NCBI GenBank assembly: GCA_022786545.1
Contig: JALFXV010000060.1
Location: 1-40,318 of the forward strand
DNA: 40,318 bases
Reading direction: 5' to 3'
From: Selenomonadaceae bacterium
Lineage (GTDB): Bacteria; Bacillota; Negativicutes; Selenomonadales; Selenomonadaceae
Made by a program: the position numbers and the translations under genes. Of the stretch, positions 5,362-13,716 are shown one piece after another. Numbering within the stretch: the stretch's first letter is position 1; each line of letters starts with the position of its first letter. The notes below the pieces were generated by a model. The model was not told the DNA's origin, searched no databases, and worked only from the letters and a program-made list of their open reading frames with translations.

Positions 5362-5413
5362 GAAAAAAATACCTGCCAGTAAAGTGCATTACATATTGCA
5401 CCTTACTGGCAGG
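5362..5413 (-). terminator. Terminator of the XRE regulator gene
   Basis: Arms 5372-5388 and 5397-5413 form a 17-bp stem with one mismatch and an 8-nt loop. On the minus strand it is followed by TATTTTTTTC. It lies 10 bases past the stop codon of the regulator gene. Confidence 0.88.
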
Positions 5414-5422
5414 CACCTAATA

Positions 5423-5830
5423 TCAGAACCTATACCACGAATTATCTTCCTTTTCCATGCGCCTGGCAAGCACGGCAGATTGCTCCAGCAGGCATTTCAG
5501 CATCCGAAGATTCTCCTTTATTTCAGCCCTGTTCTCTATGGCATTATTCACTGATTCCTGATTATTCTCCAGATTTTCCACAATGCAATTCAGCTGGGAA
5601 GAAATCTGCCCATTATCAAGCTCACCTGTCCTGCCCAAGAGATAATCAAGGCTGACACCATAAAAGTCTGCAAAATCCATCAATGCACCCAGTTCAGGCA
5701 TCCGCTTCCCATGCTCAATCATGGAAATCGCAGCCGATGTATAGTTTCTATTGTATTTTTCATTATACAGTTTTCTAAATTCTTCCTGGGAATAGCCGCT
5801 TTTTACACGCAAATCCCTAAACCGTGCCAT
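5423..5830 (-). CDS. XRE-family HTH transcriptional regulator
   Basis: A 135-residue protein; ATG 5830 is preferred because AGGTGAG lies just upstream (the frame is open to 5860). Residues about 2-60 form the XRE/Cro HTH: FRDLRVKSGYSQEEFRKLYN, then SAAISMIEHGKRMPELGALM and FADFYGVSLDYLLGR. The C-terminal half is a long helical, probably coiled-coil segment (LNCIVENLENNQESVNNAIE and on to RMLKCLLEQ), likely for dimerisation. The target is unknown. It lies between the YefM/ParE module and the polysaccharide operon, so it could control either or belong to mobile-element baggage. Confidence 0.85.
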   Translation of the reverse strand: MARFRDLRVKSGYSQEEFRKLYNEKYNRNYTSAAISMIEHGKRMPELGALMDFADFYGVSLDYLLGRTGELDNGQISSQLNCIVENLENNQESVNNAIENRAEIKENLRMLKCLLEQSAVLARRMEKEDNSWYRF

Positions 5831-5904
5831 ACTTCTCACCTGCCAATCATAAGTAGACAAACATATATCTTCGTCACAACTAAATGATTTATATTATAAT
5901 TACA

Positions 5905-6916
5905 TTATTCTCCAACTCGATAATCATAAGTTTTTAAATATTTTACATATCCTTTTCGTGCATAGTGCCGAATAGCTGGATTCAGTATTACATCAATCAA
6001 CTTATCAAACATGCGATACTCTATAGTTGAAAAAACATTTCTTTTGTATAACTCTTTCTTGAATATATTCCATGTTATGTATCGTTTTAAATCGCTCCAC
6101 TGATATAAGAAGTAGGAAAAATTAAACAAACCAGCCTTATACAAAATATATTTAATCACCCCCCCGTATATTCGTAATAATATTTTCTTTATTGAAAGTA
6201 TTATTTACATGACAAATTATATTTAATATTTCATCTGGAAATGGTCCAGTTTTCAAACTATTGGAATCACTAGATGCATGCTGTCTCCAACGCACGCATC
6301 CACCATCCATGAGAGCAACCTTCCCCGATGCTCCAATATCTTGCAGAAAACAAATATCATGTATTTTCCCATATTTATCTGGTCTATATTCTGCTTGTAC
6401 ATATATATCCGTTCTATAAATTGCATTGCAAAAAGTACTGCGTCTAAGCATCAATGACAAAAACGCATTATTATTCGCAGGATATTCCAAATATGAATTA
6501 GGCAATGGATACCAATCATTCGCACTAACCGTGTACATTGCTACCTCGCCACCAGAAATCATAACCAAATCTTTGTCATTGCGCATAATTTTCATAGCTC
6601 GATCTATATACTCCGGATGTATTGCATCATCATCATGAAACACAGCTACATATCTATTATCTGCAATTTCCTGCGAACGAAAAAAATTACCAGTATTTCC
6701 TAAATTTTTACTATTATTCACAACTTAAATAACTCTATTGAGATATATAGCACGCATCTCATCAATAACCTCTAATGTGTTATCTGTAGATGCATTATTT
6801 ATTATTACAGTTTTTCTCCAGGAAGCAATAGAATTAAAAATTGCCTCTAATGCTATCCTTAAATAATTCGCCCTGTTATATGTCAAAACCAACACATCCA
6901 ATTCTGGATAATTCAT
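5905..6916 (-). pseudogene. Family 2 glycosyltransferase broken by a stop codon and a poly-G frameshift
   Basis: Three pieces together give a normal GT2 of about 335 residues. Piece one starts at ATG 6916 (GAAAGGA upstream) with LDVLVLTYNRANYLRIALEA and IINNASTDNT, then reaches an in-frame TAA at 6725-6727. Piece two continues in the same frame (NNSKNLGNTGNFFRSQEIAD, then HDDDAIHPEYIDRA with the DDD metal motif) to 6152. It ends in a run of seven G on the minus strand (6159-6165). Losing one G would fuse it to piece three (VIKYILYKAGLFNF and on to 5905). With two lesions it is probably inactive now, but each is one small change. It is the last gene of the polysaccharide operon. Stop-codon readthrough or sequencing error cannot be ruled out. 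Confidence 0.75.
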
Positions 6917-6936
6917 ATTTTCAAATCCTTTCAAAA

Positions 6937-8073
6937 TTATGACATCCCATATTTTATTTCTTTATTTCTTAACTTATGGTATACACTTTTTATGAGTTTT
7001 CTTTTTTGTGAATGAGGCGGAAATATCTTTTTTAATAATAATCTTCTACGAGAACCCATCGGAAAAATAAAATTCAATATTCTCCTAGGCATTGAGCAAT
7101 TTGGTATACTTTCATTTTTAACTGCTGACATACACATCCTACGAATAATTTCCTCATAATATGCAGAATTTCTCGCATTTTCCCACCACAATTCCCCATA
7201 ACCCACCATCGGATAATCCCAGGGTTTAGGTACTGCTGCAAAATGAACTATATATGGATTTTTTAGTGCTTTTTGCCACATTTTTATCTGCTCTGCTGAA
7301 GTTTCTGCAATATGTTCCATCGAGGTCATACGCAATGGATAAACATTCCAACGCAAATCCAGCAGTTTGATGCCATCTTCAAAAAGCACATTCAACGAAT
7401 CCTGCTCTGCACAACGGAACTTGTACTTTTGCCATAGTGTCATAATCTTATCCATAGAAAAATCCCTACGAATATTGTGCAAATTAAACACCAAAACATC
7501 AGCATTCACATAATGTACTGGCTCTTTAAGACACAATTCATCACGCGGAATATCCTTCATATTTAGTCTTCCAATATACCCTAAATCAATAGCACCTGCC
7601 ATATACTCCGAATTACTAAATTCTGTGTTCAATAATTCTGATATATCTCTCAAAAATACAATATCTGCCCCCAAATTTACTACTAAATCATATTCCTCAA
7701 AAATCCAAGGTAAAGCTAAACGATAATAATTAATTTCCATATAATGATGCTTATTGTTTTTTATATAATCTCTAACCAAATAGGAGGGATTATAAAATCG
7801 TAAACTTATATTCTTGTAATCTGATATTGATTTTTTTAGGATATTACAATCTATATCTTCTAATTCCGTAGTCAACACAATTACATCATATCGTTCCTGT
7901 AAATTACACACTTTAGCCAAAGACCGTAAAGCCACGTCTAAATACGGCACAAACAATGCTGAAGATTCGAAAACTATAGCAGTTTTATTAGCAAATACCG
8001 GCTTTATATCTCTACCACTTTTAATTTTCTTTATAATACGATTTTCAACTAACTCTGCAACTTTATCTCTCAC
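6937..8073 (-). CDS. Family 8 glycosyltransferase (LPS glycosyltransferase-like)
   Basis: A protein of about 378 residues; GTG 8073 is chosen because GAGGAG lies 7 bases upstream (the frame is open to TTG 8088). GT8 features: AIVFESSALFVPYLDVALRS (nucleotide-sugar site), INYYRLALPWIFEEYDLVV, LGADIVFLRD, HYVNADVLVFNL, CAEQDSLNVLFEDGI and the late HFAAVPKPW segment. GT8 enzymes are retaining transferases that use UDP-glucose or UDP-galactose and Mn2+. The metal motif, normally DxD, reads GAD here (about residues 135-137), so the first Asp is missing. It is in the distal part of the O-antigen operon, 3 bases after Wzt, and should act on the inner face of the membrane or on the exported chain's acceptor. 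Confidence 0.8.
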   Translation of the reverse strand: MRDKVAELVENRIIKKIKSGRDIKPVFANKTAIVFESSALFVPYLDVALRSLAKVCNLQERYDVIVLTTELEDIDCNILKKSISDYKNISLRFYNPSYLVRDYIKNNKHHYMEINYYRLALPWIFEEYDLVVNLGADIVFLRDISELLNTEFSNSEYMAGAIDLGYIGRLNMKDIPRDELCLKEPVHYVNADVLVFNLHNIRRDFSMDKIMTLWQKYKFRCAEQDSLNVLFEDGIKLLDLRWNVYPLRMTSMEHIAETSAEQIKMWQKALKNPYIVHFAAVPKPWDYPMVGYGELWWENARNSAYYEEIIRRMCMSAVKNESIPNCSMPRRILNFIFPMGSRRRLLLKKIFPPHSQKRKLIKSVYHKLRNKEIKYGMS

Positions 8074-8091
8074 AAAAACACTCCTCAAATG

Positions 8092-8823
8092 TCATTCCAA
8101 CATCTCATTGACATAAAGCGGATGAACTTCCTTTGGTCTACCTTCTTTGTAAACCAGCCCATCTTTAATCCATATTGACCTATCGCAGATAGACTCCACC
8201 TGCCCCAAATCATGTGATACGATAACTATGGTTGTACCATTTTGTTTAATATCCCTCAGCTTCTTGTAGCACTTTTCTTGAAATTTCAAATCACCCACAG
8301 CCAATATTTCATCAACTAATAAAATATCAGCACGGACATTTATTGCTACCGCGAAAGCTAATCTCATATACATTCCACTTGAATACGTTCTCACAGGATT
8401 ATCAATATAATCCTCTAATTCTGAAAAACTAACTATCTCATCAATTTTACTCTTTATCTCTTTTCTCGTAAGTCCAAAAATAGAGGCATTTATGTAGATA
8501 TTTTCCATGCCGCTCATGTCAGGATGAAAGCCTGCACCTAATTCAATAAGGCTCGCGACACGACCATCAATTTTTATTTTGCCGAAATCAGGATACATAA
8601 TGCGGCTCAACAATTTAAGCATTGTACTTTTCCCACAACCATTTTTACCAATTAAGCCTATTGCCTCACCTTTAGCAACAGAAAAACTAACCCCCTGCAA
8701 AACCCAACGAGTTTCATAATCATTTCTGTGCCAAAACAACAATTTCTCCTTAAGGCTATATCCTTTATCGTGATAGACCTTAAAATTTTTCTTAACATCT
8801 TCCACTCTAATCGCTGCTGTCAT
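8092..8823 (-). CDS. wzt: Polysaccharide ABC exporter ATP-binding protein (Wzt/RfbE-type)
   Basis: 243 residues. Walker A GKNGCGKST (59-67), the ABC signature YSSGMYMRLA (about 145) and Walker B ILLVDEILAVGD (about 166-177) with a following switch His (IVIVSHDLGQ) are all intact. The N-terminal region has the Wzt-type leader in which FKVYHDKGYSLKEKLLF precedes the first strand. The length matches short Wzt/TagH-type ATPases; the extra C-terminal carbohydrate-binding domain of O9a-type Wzt (total over 400 residues) is absent, so chain-terminator recognition is not expected. It overlaps the permease gene by 4 bases (ATGA) and powers export of the undecaprenyl-linked glycan across the inner membrane. 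Confidence 0.93.
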   Translation of the reverse strand: MTAAIRVEDVKKNFKVYHDKGYSLKEKLLFWHRNDYETRWVLQGVSFSVAKGEAIGLIGKNGCGKSTMLKLLSRIMYPDFGKIKIDGRVASLIELGAGFHPDMSGMENIYINASIFGLTRKEIKSKIDEIVSFSELEDYIDNPVRTYSSGMYMRLAFAVAINVRADILLVDEILAVGDLKFQEKCYKKLRDIKQNGTTIVIVSHDLGQVESICDRSIWIKDGLVYKEGRPKEVHPLYVNEMLE

Positions 8824-9608
8824 AATTCCTCCGCAAATCCTTTTTTAAGTTTTCCAAAGGAAACAATTCCGATTAACAAAAATACAACACCATAGGTTGC
8901 TGCCATCCCCAAGGTTATCACATCAGGCACACATCCATCATAAAGAATATCACGTATTGCTATAATTATGGGGGTCATAGGATTGAAATTATAGTATGGA
9001 AAAAAATAATCTGGAACCATAGAAACAGGATACATTATAGGACATAAAAATTGCCATGCCATAGCTACTATTCCCAAAATATGTTCTAAATCCCGCAAAT
9101 AAACCATACATGCTGAAAAAATAAGCGTAAATCCCAAAGTTAAAATGTACTCAATACCAAAAACTAGTGGTAAATACAGCCATGCTTCATAGTTTATCGG
9201 CTTTCCCATCAACAATACAACTGCAATTACAATAATTAAACAATATAGCATATTGATAAAGTTTGCTGTTACCACAGACAGTGGCAACACTTCGCGTGGA
9301 AAATATATTTTTGTGACTAAATTTTGATTTGCCCATATACAACTAGAACCATTTGTTATACTTGTTGAGAAAAACATCCAAGGTATCAATGCTACAAACA
9401 GAAACAAATAATAATCCTCTATTCCCATCCGCATAATATTTGAAAAAACCACAGTATATACAACCAGCTGCATCAAAGGATTTATAAATGTCCACAAAAA
9501 ACCAAGCATAGAGCCTTTATATCTGCCACGCAAATCCCTATGTACCAAACTCCTAATCATTTCTCTATACTGATATAGTTCTCTTAACAATGTCACAATT
9601 AACTCCAT
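8820..9608 (-). CDS. wzm: Polysaccharide ABC exporter permease (Wzm/RfbD-type)
   Basis: 262 residues, ABC-2 type. The N-terminus RELYQYREMIRSLVHRDLRG and YKGSMLGFLWTFINPLMQLV is the diagnostic start of the O-antigen/teichoic acid exporter family. About six membrane helices follow, for example VVYTVVFSNIM, FLFVALIPWMFFSTSITNGS, ANFINMLYCLIIVIAVVLLM and ATYGVVFLLIGIVSFGKLKKG. The start ATG overlaps the stop of the SDR gene (TAATG), and the stop overlaps the Wzt start. Together with Wzt it forms the ABC-dependent export route, and no Wzx or Wzy gene is seen in the window. Confidence 0.92.
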   Translation of the reverse strand: MELIVTLLRELYQYREMIRSLVHRDLRGRYKGSMLGFLWTFINPLMQLVVYTVVFSNIMRMGIEDYYLFLFVALIPWMFFSTSITNGSSCIWANQNLVTKIYFPREVLPLSVVTANFINMLYCLIIVIAVVLLMGKPINYEAWLYLPLVFGIEYILTLGFTLIFSACMVYLRDLEHILGIVAMAWQFLCPIMYPVSMVPDYFFPYYNFNPMTPIIIAIRDILYDGCVPDVITLGMAATYGVVFLLIGIVSFGKLKKGFAEEL

Positions 9609-10534
9609 TATCTATGTTCACAATCAACCGCATCAAACCGACTTTGTACAATTTTTAATACACCATTTCTAAACGAAGTGTCTGGATTCCAGCCAATTTC
9701 TTGCTTTAGTTTATCAATATTTGGCTGAATACTAACCATACCAGTTGATGGATAAGTGACTGCTCCATATACAAGTTCACTGTGACTCCCTAATATATCC
9801 TTTAATTCTTCTATATAATCCTTTAGCATCCTTGTATCACCACTGCCAAAATTATATGCACCATCTGCACAATCCTGCTCACACAGCAACATCAAGGCAG
9901 CTATGGCATCATCAATATACAGATAATCCCACATCTGGACACATTCTGTCATTTCACATCGCCTGTTATGCAGCATATTATCAATCATACTGATGATAAG
10001 CGTCTTGTCATAATCATCAGGCCCATACAAGCTGAAAAATCTTGGCTCCTTAAGATGCACACCAGCCATGCTGCACATCTCCATGGCATCCTCAAAAAAT
10101 TTCAGTTTCCAAATCCCATACGGGGTATTCGGCCTGCATTCCATATCCTCAGTTATGACAACTCCATTCAGACCATATTCTGCCTGACTGCCAGCAGTAA
10201 TCACTCTCTTGCAACCAGCATCCAATACCGACTTGACCGCCAGCATCCCACAATCATAATTGTATTTCTGACGCTCATAGTCATTCCGTGCCTCGCCCCG
10301 TGTGCCATCCCAGGTAAGATACACAAAGCAATCAACAGCACCTGTCATTGAACCTAAACTGCCGTAATCATCCATATTGCACTGAACCACGCTAACATTA
10401 GCCAGCGATGACAGATAGGGAATTTCCCTGCTTCCTTCCCTGACAACAGCCACAACTTCCCAAGCTTTATCTACTGCCGCCTGGACTAATCTTTTCCCGA
10501 TAAAACAGGATGCCCCGACTATCGCTATTTTCAT
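9608..10534 (-). CDS. NAD(P)-dependent SDR epimerase/reductase, probable nucleotide-sugar reductase
   Basis: 308 residues from ATG 10534, which has GGGGGATGA upstream (the frame is open to 10558 inside the previous gene). It is an extended SDR with nucleotide-binding MKIAIVGASCFIGKRL; the usual second Gly of GxxGxxG is Cys here. Catalytic residues are S116 (TAGSQAEYG) and Y139/K143 (PYGIWKLKFF). C-terminal parts WDYLYIDDAIAALMLL and YNFGSGDTRMLKDYI are typical of dTDP/CDP-sugar epimerase-reductases such as RfbJ, RfbS or YerF-like enzymes. Following rfbFGH and the transketolase pair, the likely job is to reduce a keto group of the CDP-deoxysugar, either C4 itself or the carbonyl of an added branch. 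The substrate is not provable from sequence. Confidence 0.82.
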   Translation of the reverse strand: MKIAIVGASCFIGKRLVQAAVDKAWEVVAVVREGSREIPYLSSLANVSVVQCNMDDYGSLGSMTGAVDCFVYLTWDGTRGEARNDYERQKYNYDCGMLAVKSVLDAGCKRVITAGSQAEYGLNGVVITEDMECRPNTPYGIWKLKFFEDAMEMCSMAGVHLKEPRFFSLYGPDDYDKTLIISMIDNMLHNRRCEMTECVQMWDYLYIDDAIAALMLLCEQDCADGAYNFGSGDTRMLKDYIEELKDILGSHSELVYGAVTYPSTGMVSIQPNIDKLKQEIGWNPDTSFRNGVLKIVQSRFDAVDCEHR

Positions 10535-10550
10535 TACTTCATCCCCCATA

Positions 10551-11501
10551 TCAGCCAATAATACTTAACATAGCCTTTTCCAAACCCAAATCATCATATC
10601 CGTATTTGTTATATAAAAAAGGTGCATGTGCCATAGCAGCAAATTCATCAGGAATACCAATATTAACAAAATTTGTCCTAATACCGTTTTCCAATATAAT
10701 TTCTGCTACATTTTGCCCCAAACCACCAATAACATTATGGTCATGTGCAACTACCACATTGCCAGTCCTTGCAGCAGAGATGATTTTCTCACTATCTAAC
10801 GGTTTAACGCCACAAGTATCAACCACCCGAATTTTCAAATTTTTCGCTTCATATAAGGATTTTGCAGCTTTTAACGCATACTTTACCGTAATGCCACAGC
10901 AAATAAACGCTCCATCATCACCTTCTGTAACCTCATGCGCACAACCAAATTTATATGAATATCCTTCATCATATATGGATATTGTCGGCTCACAACTTAT
11001 CCTCATATATACCGGGCCTCGATGGGAAACAACATAATCCAGCATAGAGCATGCCTGTACTGAATCACATGGCTCCAATACAACCATATTGGGAATACTG
11101 GTCATGATGCCGCAGTCCTCTATGCTCCAATGCGTTGCGCCTGAAATTCCGCCAGATAATCCGGCATACGTTGCCATCAGCCTGACATTTAAATTTCCAT
11201 ATGCCACATCACTTCTGCATTGCTCACATGCCCGCATTGATAAAAATGGTGCCATAGAAAAAGCAAATGGCTGAAAACCTTCTTTTGCAAGCCCAGCTGC
11301 AAAACTCACCATGTTCTGCTCTGCTATGCCGACATTAAATGAACGCTCTGGAAACATTTCCACAAATCCCCTATTTCGTGACGTTCCCATCAAATCTGCA
11401 TTAACCACAACTATATCAGAATGTTTTTTGCCCAATTCTGACATATAATTCCCCATTATATCCCGCAAAAATATTTTTTCATAAAAATTATATTGCTTCA
11501 T
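10551..11501 (-). CDS. Transketolase-like protein, C-terminal (pyrimidine-binding) subunit
   Basis: 316 residues, start ATG 11501 with GGAAGGA upstream. It has the transketolase Pyr and C-terminal domains: VVVNADLMGTS, FNVGIAEQNMVSFAAGLA (E61 of IAEQN is the Glu that activates the thiamine diphosphate), GPVYMRI and a C-terminal domain with VVDTCGVKPLD and VVAHDHNVIGGLG. It must pair with the N-terminal subunit encoded just upstream to make a complete ThDP enzyme. Such split transketolases (COG3958/COG3959 type) occur in many Firmicutes, but this one is inside an O-antigen operon next to rfbH, so its role is probably ketol transfer in nucleotide-sugar synthesis rather than the pentose pathway. 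Confidence 0.9.
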   Translation of the reverse strand: MKQYNFYEKIFLRDIMGNYMSELGKKHSDIVVVNADLMGTSRNRGFVEMFPERSFNVGIAEQNMVSFAAGLAKEGFQPFAFSMAPFLSMRACEQCRSDVAYGNLNVRLMATYAGLSGGISGATHWSIEDCGIMTSIPNMVVLEPCDSVQACSMLDYVVSHRGPVYMRISCEPTISIYDEGYSYKFGCAHEVTEGDDGAFICCGITVKYALKAAKSLYEAKNLKIRVVDTCGVKPLDSEKIISAARTGNVVVAHDHNVIGGLGQNVAEIILENGIRTNFVNIGIPDEFAAMAHAPFLYNKYGYDDLGLEKAMLSIIG

Positions 11502-11525
11502 TGTGTAATCCTTCCAAGCCGCATT

Positions 11526-12344
11526 TTATAAATTCGAGACACACTCTTGTAATTCTTCATGACTTATCTTTCCAGCATGCCAACGTGCCTGATTTTCCAT
11601 AAACCTGACACCTTTTCCTTTGGTAGTGTGACAAACAATAACAGTAGGAATATCACTTTCAGGAGACGGAAGATTGTCCAATGCAGATTTGATTTCACTT
11701 ATGCTATGCCCATCTATATTCAAAACATTCCAGCCAAATGCCTGATATTTCGCAGAAATATCACCAAGTGAAGTAAGTTCATCAAGCGCACCGTCTGCAC
11801 TAAATCCATTATTATCTACTATGGCAATCAAATTCCCCAATTTATACTTAACAGCATTCATTGCAGCTTCCCAAATAGAGCCTTCCGCTTGCTCTCCATC
11901 TCCCATAACAACGTAAACGCGACTATGCGTATTGGATTTTAATCGCAATCCCATTGCCATGCCGCATGCTATTGGAAAGCCATGTCCCAAGCTGCCAGTA
12001 GAAACCTCTACATATGGATTAACTAAATTGCAGGAGTGCATCGAAAACCGCCCTTGGTCAGTAGCATACTCATCAATAATTTCTTCTGCTGAAAAGCAGC
12101 CTATTTCAGCCTGGCAAAAGCTCATAACCGCAGATGCATGACCTTTGGAAAGCACAAACCTATCCCTATTTTCATCATGAACATCCTGTGTATTGTAATG
12201 CATTTTATATGTCCACAAAACAGTCATCATATCTGCAACAGACAAATCACCACCTATATGAATAACTTGCTTTGAGCACAAATTTAACAGATTTTTTTTA
12301 ATTTTTACTGCTGTAGCCTCGAGTTCATGTATTTTACTTTCCAT
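11526..12344 (-). CDS. Transketolase-like protein, N-terminal (pyrophosphate-binding) subunit
   Basis: 272 residues, start ATG 12344 with GAAAGG upstream. The ThDP-binding motif is clear: VVMGDGEQAEGSIWEA (GDG 148-150) with VDNNG (N178), preceded by VLSKGHASAVMSFC and STGSLGHGFPIACGMAMG, where the histidines contact substrate. The gene is immediately upstream of the C-terminal subunit with a 24-base gap and follows rfbH at 13 bases. In the same setting in other bacteria, a thiamine enzyme (for example YerE of yersiniose A synthesis, a different ThDP subfamily) adds a two-carbon unit to C4 of CDP-3,6-dideoxy-4-keto-hexose. By analogy I infer a 4-C-branched sugar, with a hydroxyacetyl group if the donor is a normal ketose. 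Confidence 0.9.
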   Translation of the reverse strand: MESKIHELEATAVKIKKNLLNLCSKQVIHIGGDLSVADMMTVLWTYKMHYNTQDVHDENRDRFVLSKGHASAVMSFCQAEIGCFSAEEIIDEYATDQGRFSMHSCNLVNPYVEVSTGSLGHGFPIACGMAMGLRLKSNTHSRVYVVMGDGEQAEGSIWEAAMNAVKYKLGNLIAIVDNNGFSADGALDELTSLGDISAKYQAFGWNVLNIDGHSISEIKSALDNLPSPESDIPTVIVCHTTKGKGVRFMENQARWHAGKISHEELQECVSNL

Positions 12345-12357
12345 AAAAAATTACCTT

Positions 12358-13698
12358 TCAACAATTAACAGCTTCCATAATCACTTTCGCCATATAATCA
12401 ATCATCTTGTCGCTCATCCCCGGATATACTCCCACCCAGAATGTGTTATTCATGATGAAATCAGTATTCGTCAGCTCGCCTACAACCCTGTAGCCATCCG
12501 TACCGCGCAGCTGATTGAAGCAAGGATGCTTGATAAGGTTGCCACTGAAAAGCAGCCTTGTCTGCACATTATGCTCCTCAATATACCTTGTAACCTTGTT
12601 CCTGTCCAAGCCGCTCTCAGGCTTCACGGAAATCAGAAAACCGAACCAGGACGGCACGCTGTTTGCGGCAGGCTCCGGCAAAATCAGCCTGTCCTGCACC
12701 GGCTCCAATGCCCTGCGCAACCTGTCCCAGTTATGCCGGCGTCTTTCGATAAAGGACGGGAACTTTTTCAGCTGCTCACAGCCAACGGCAGCCTGCATAT
12801 CAGTCACCTTCAAGTTATAGCCAAAATGGGAATAAACATACTTGTGGTCATACCCTTGCGGCAACTCGCCATACTGTCCGTCAAAGCGGTGGCCGCAGAA
12901 GTTATCCCTGCCGGAAGGACAGATGCAGTCCCTGCCCCAATCACGGAAGGACATTATCATGCGATGCAGCAGAGGATTGTCCGTGTAAACACAGCCTCCC
13001 TCGCCCATCGTCATGTGATGTGGAGGGTAGAAGCTGGAAGTGCCTATATCGCCCCAGGTGCCTGTGAATTTCGTCTGCCCGTCTATGGTATACTTCGTCC
13101 CAAGAGCATCACAGTTATCCTCTACCAGCCATAGATTATGCTTATCGCAAAAAGCTTTGACCGCAGACAAATCAAAAGGATTTCCCAATGTGTGAGCAAT
13201 CATCACAGCCTTCGTCTTTTCACTATAAGCAGCCTCCAGCATTGACACATCAATGTTGTACTGAGGAACAGTAACATCAACAAATACCGGCACTGCCCCA
13301 TATTGAATAGCAGGAGTTACAGTAGTAGGGAAACCGCAGGCAACGGTAATGACCTCATCCCCCGGCCTGATCTGCCTATCCCCCAGCTCAGGTGCCGTAA
13401 GTGCCATAAAGGCAATCAGATTAGCGGAAGAACCGCTGTTGACCAGATGTGCATACCTGACACCTATCCACTCAGCAAATTCCTTTTCAAATCTGTCAGC
13501 AAACCTGCCCGTAGTGAGCCAGAAGTCCAGCGTGGCATCCGTCAATGCACACATTTCCTTTTCATCAAAAACCCTGGCGGCATAAGTAATCCTCTCGCCA
13601 TCCGTATATTCCTTTTTATTTTCCTTAAATTCATGGTAGTACCTGGCTACCATATCCTTAATCTCATTGCGTGCCTCAGCCTCGGAATTCCACATCAT
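12358..13698 (-). CDS. rfbH: CDP-6-deoxy-4-keto-glucose 3-dehydratase (RfbH/E1)
   Basis: 446 residues; ATG 13698 has GGGAG 6 bases upstream. PMP-dependent dehydratase of the DegT/aspartate aminotransferase fold. The Lys that normally binds PLP is replaced by His in [15 protein letters not shown] (about 228), the hallmark of E1/RfbH. Four cysteines for a [2Fe-2S] cluster are present in the expected order: EDNCDALG (about 196), then [12 protein letters not shown] (C-x-C-x7-C, about 258-268). It removes the 3-OH of CDP-4-keto-6-deoxyglucose; the partner reductase (RfbI/AscD/E3) that passes electrons to the cluster is not in this operon. The product feeds the transketolase pair and SDR next door. 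Confidence 0.94.
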   Translation of the reverse strand: MMWNSEAEARNEIKDMVARYYHEFKENKKEYTDGERITYAARVFDEKEMCALTDATLDFWLTTGRFADRFEKEFAEWIGVRYAHLVNSGSSANLIAFMALTAPELGDRQIRPGDEVITVACGFPTTVTPAIQYGAVPVFVDVTVPQYNIDVSMLEAAYSEKTKAVMIAHTLGNPFDLSAVKAFCDKHNLWLVEDNCDALGTKYTIDGQTKFTGTWGDIGTSSFYPPHHMTMGEGGCVYTDNPLLHRMIMSFRDWGRDCICPSGRDNFCGHRFDGQYGELPQGYDHKYVYSHFGYNLKVTDMQAAVGCEQLKKFPSFIERRRHNWDRLRRALEPVQDRLILPEPAANSVPSWFGFLISVKPESGLDRNKVTRYIEEHNVQTRLLFSGNLIKHPCFNQLRGTDGYRVVGELTNTDFIMNNTFWVGVYPGMSDKMIDYMAKVIMEAVNC

Positions 13699-13716
13699 CA
13701 AACACTCCCGTAAATT

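Noticed and set aside
10551..12344. Pentose-phosphate transketolase or DXP synthase
   Set aside because: A split transketolase could be metabolic, but tight placement within the rfb operon and before an SDR makes a nucleotide-sugar role more likely; DXS would be a single longer protein.
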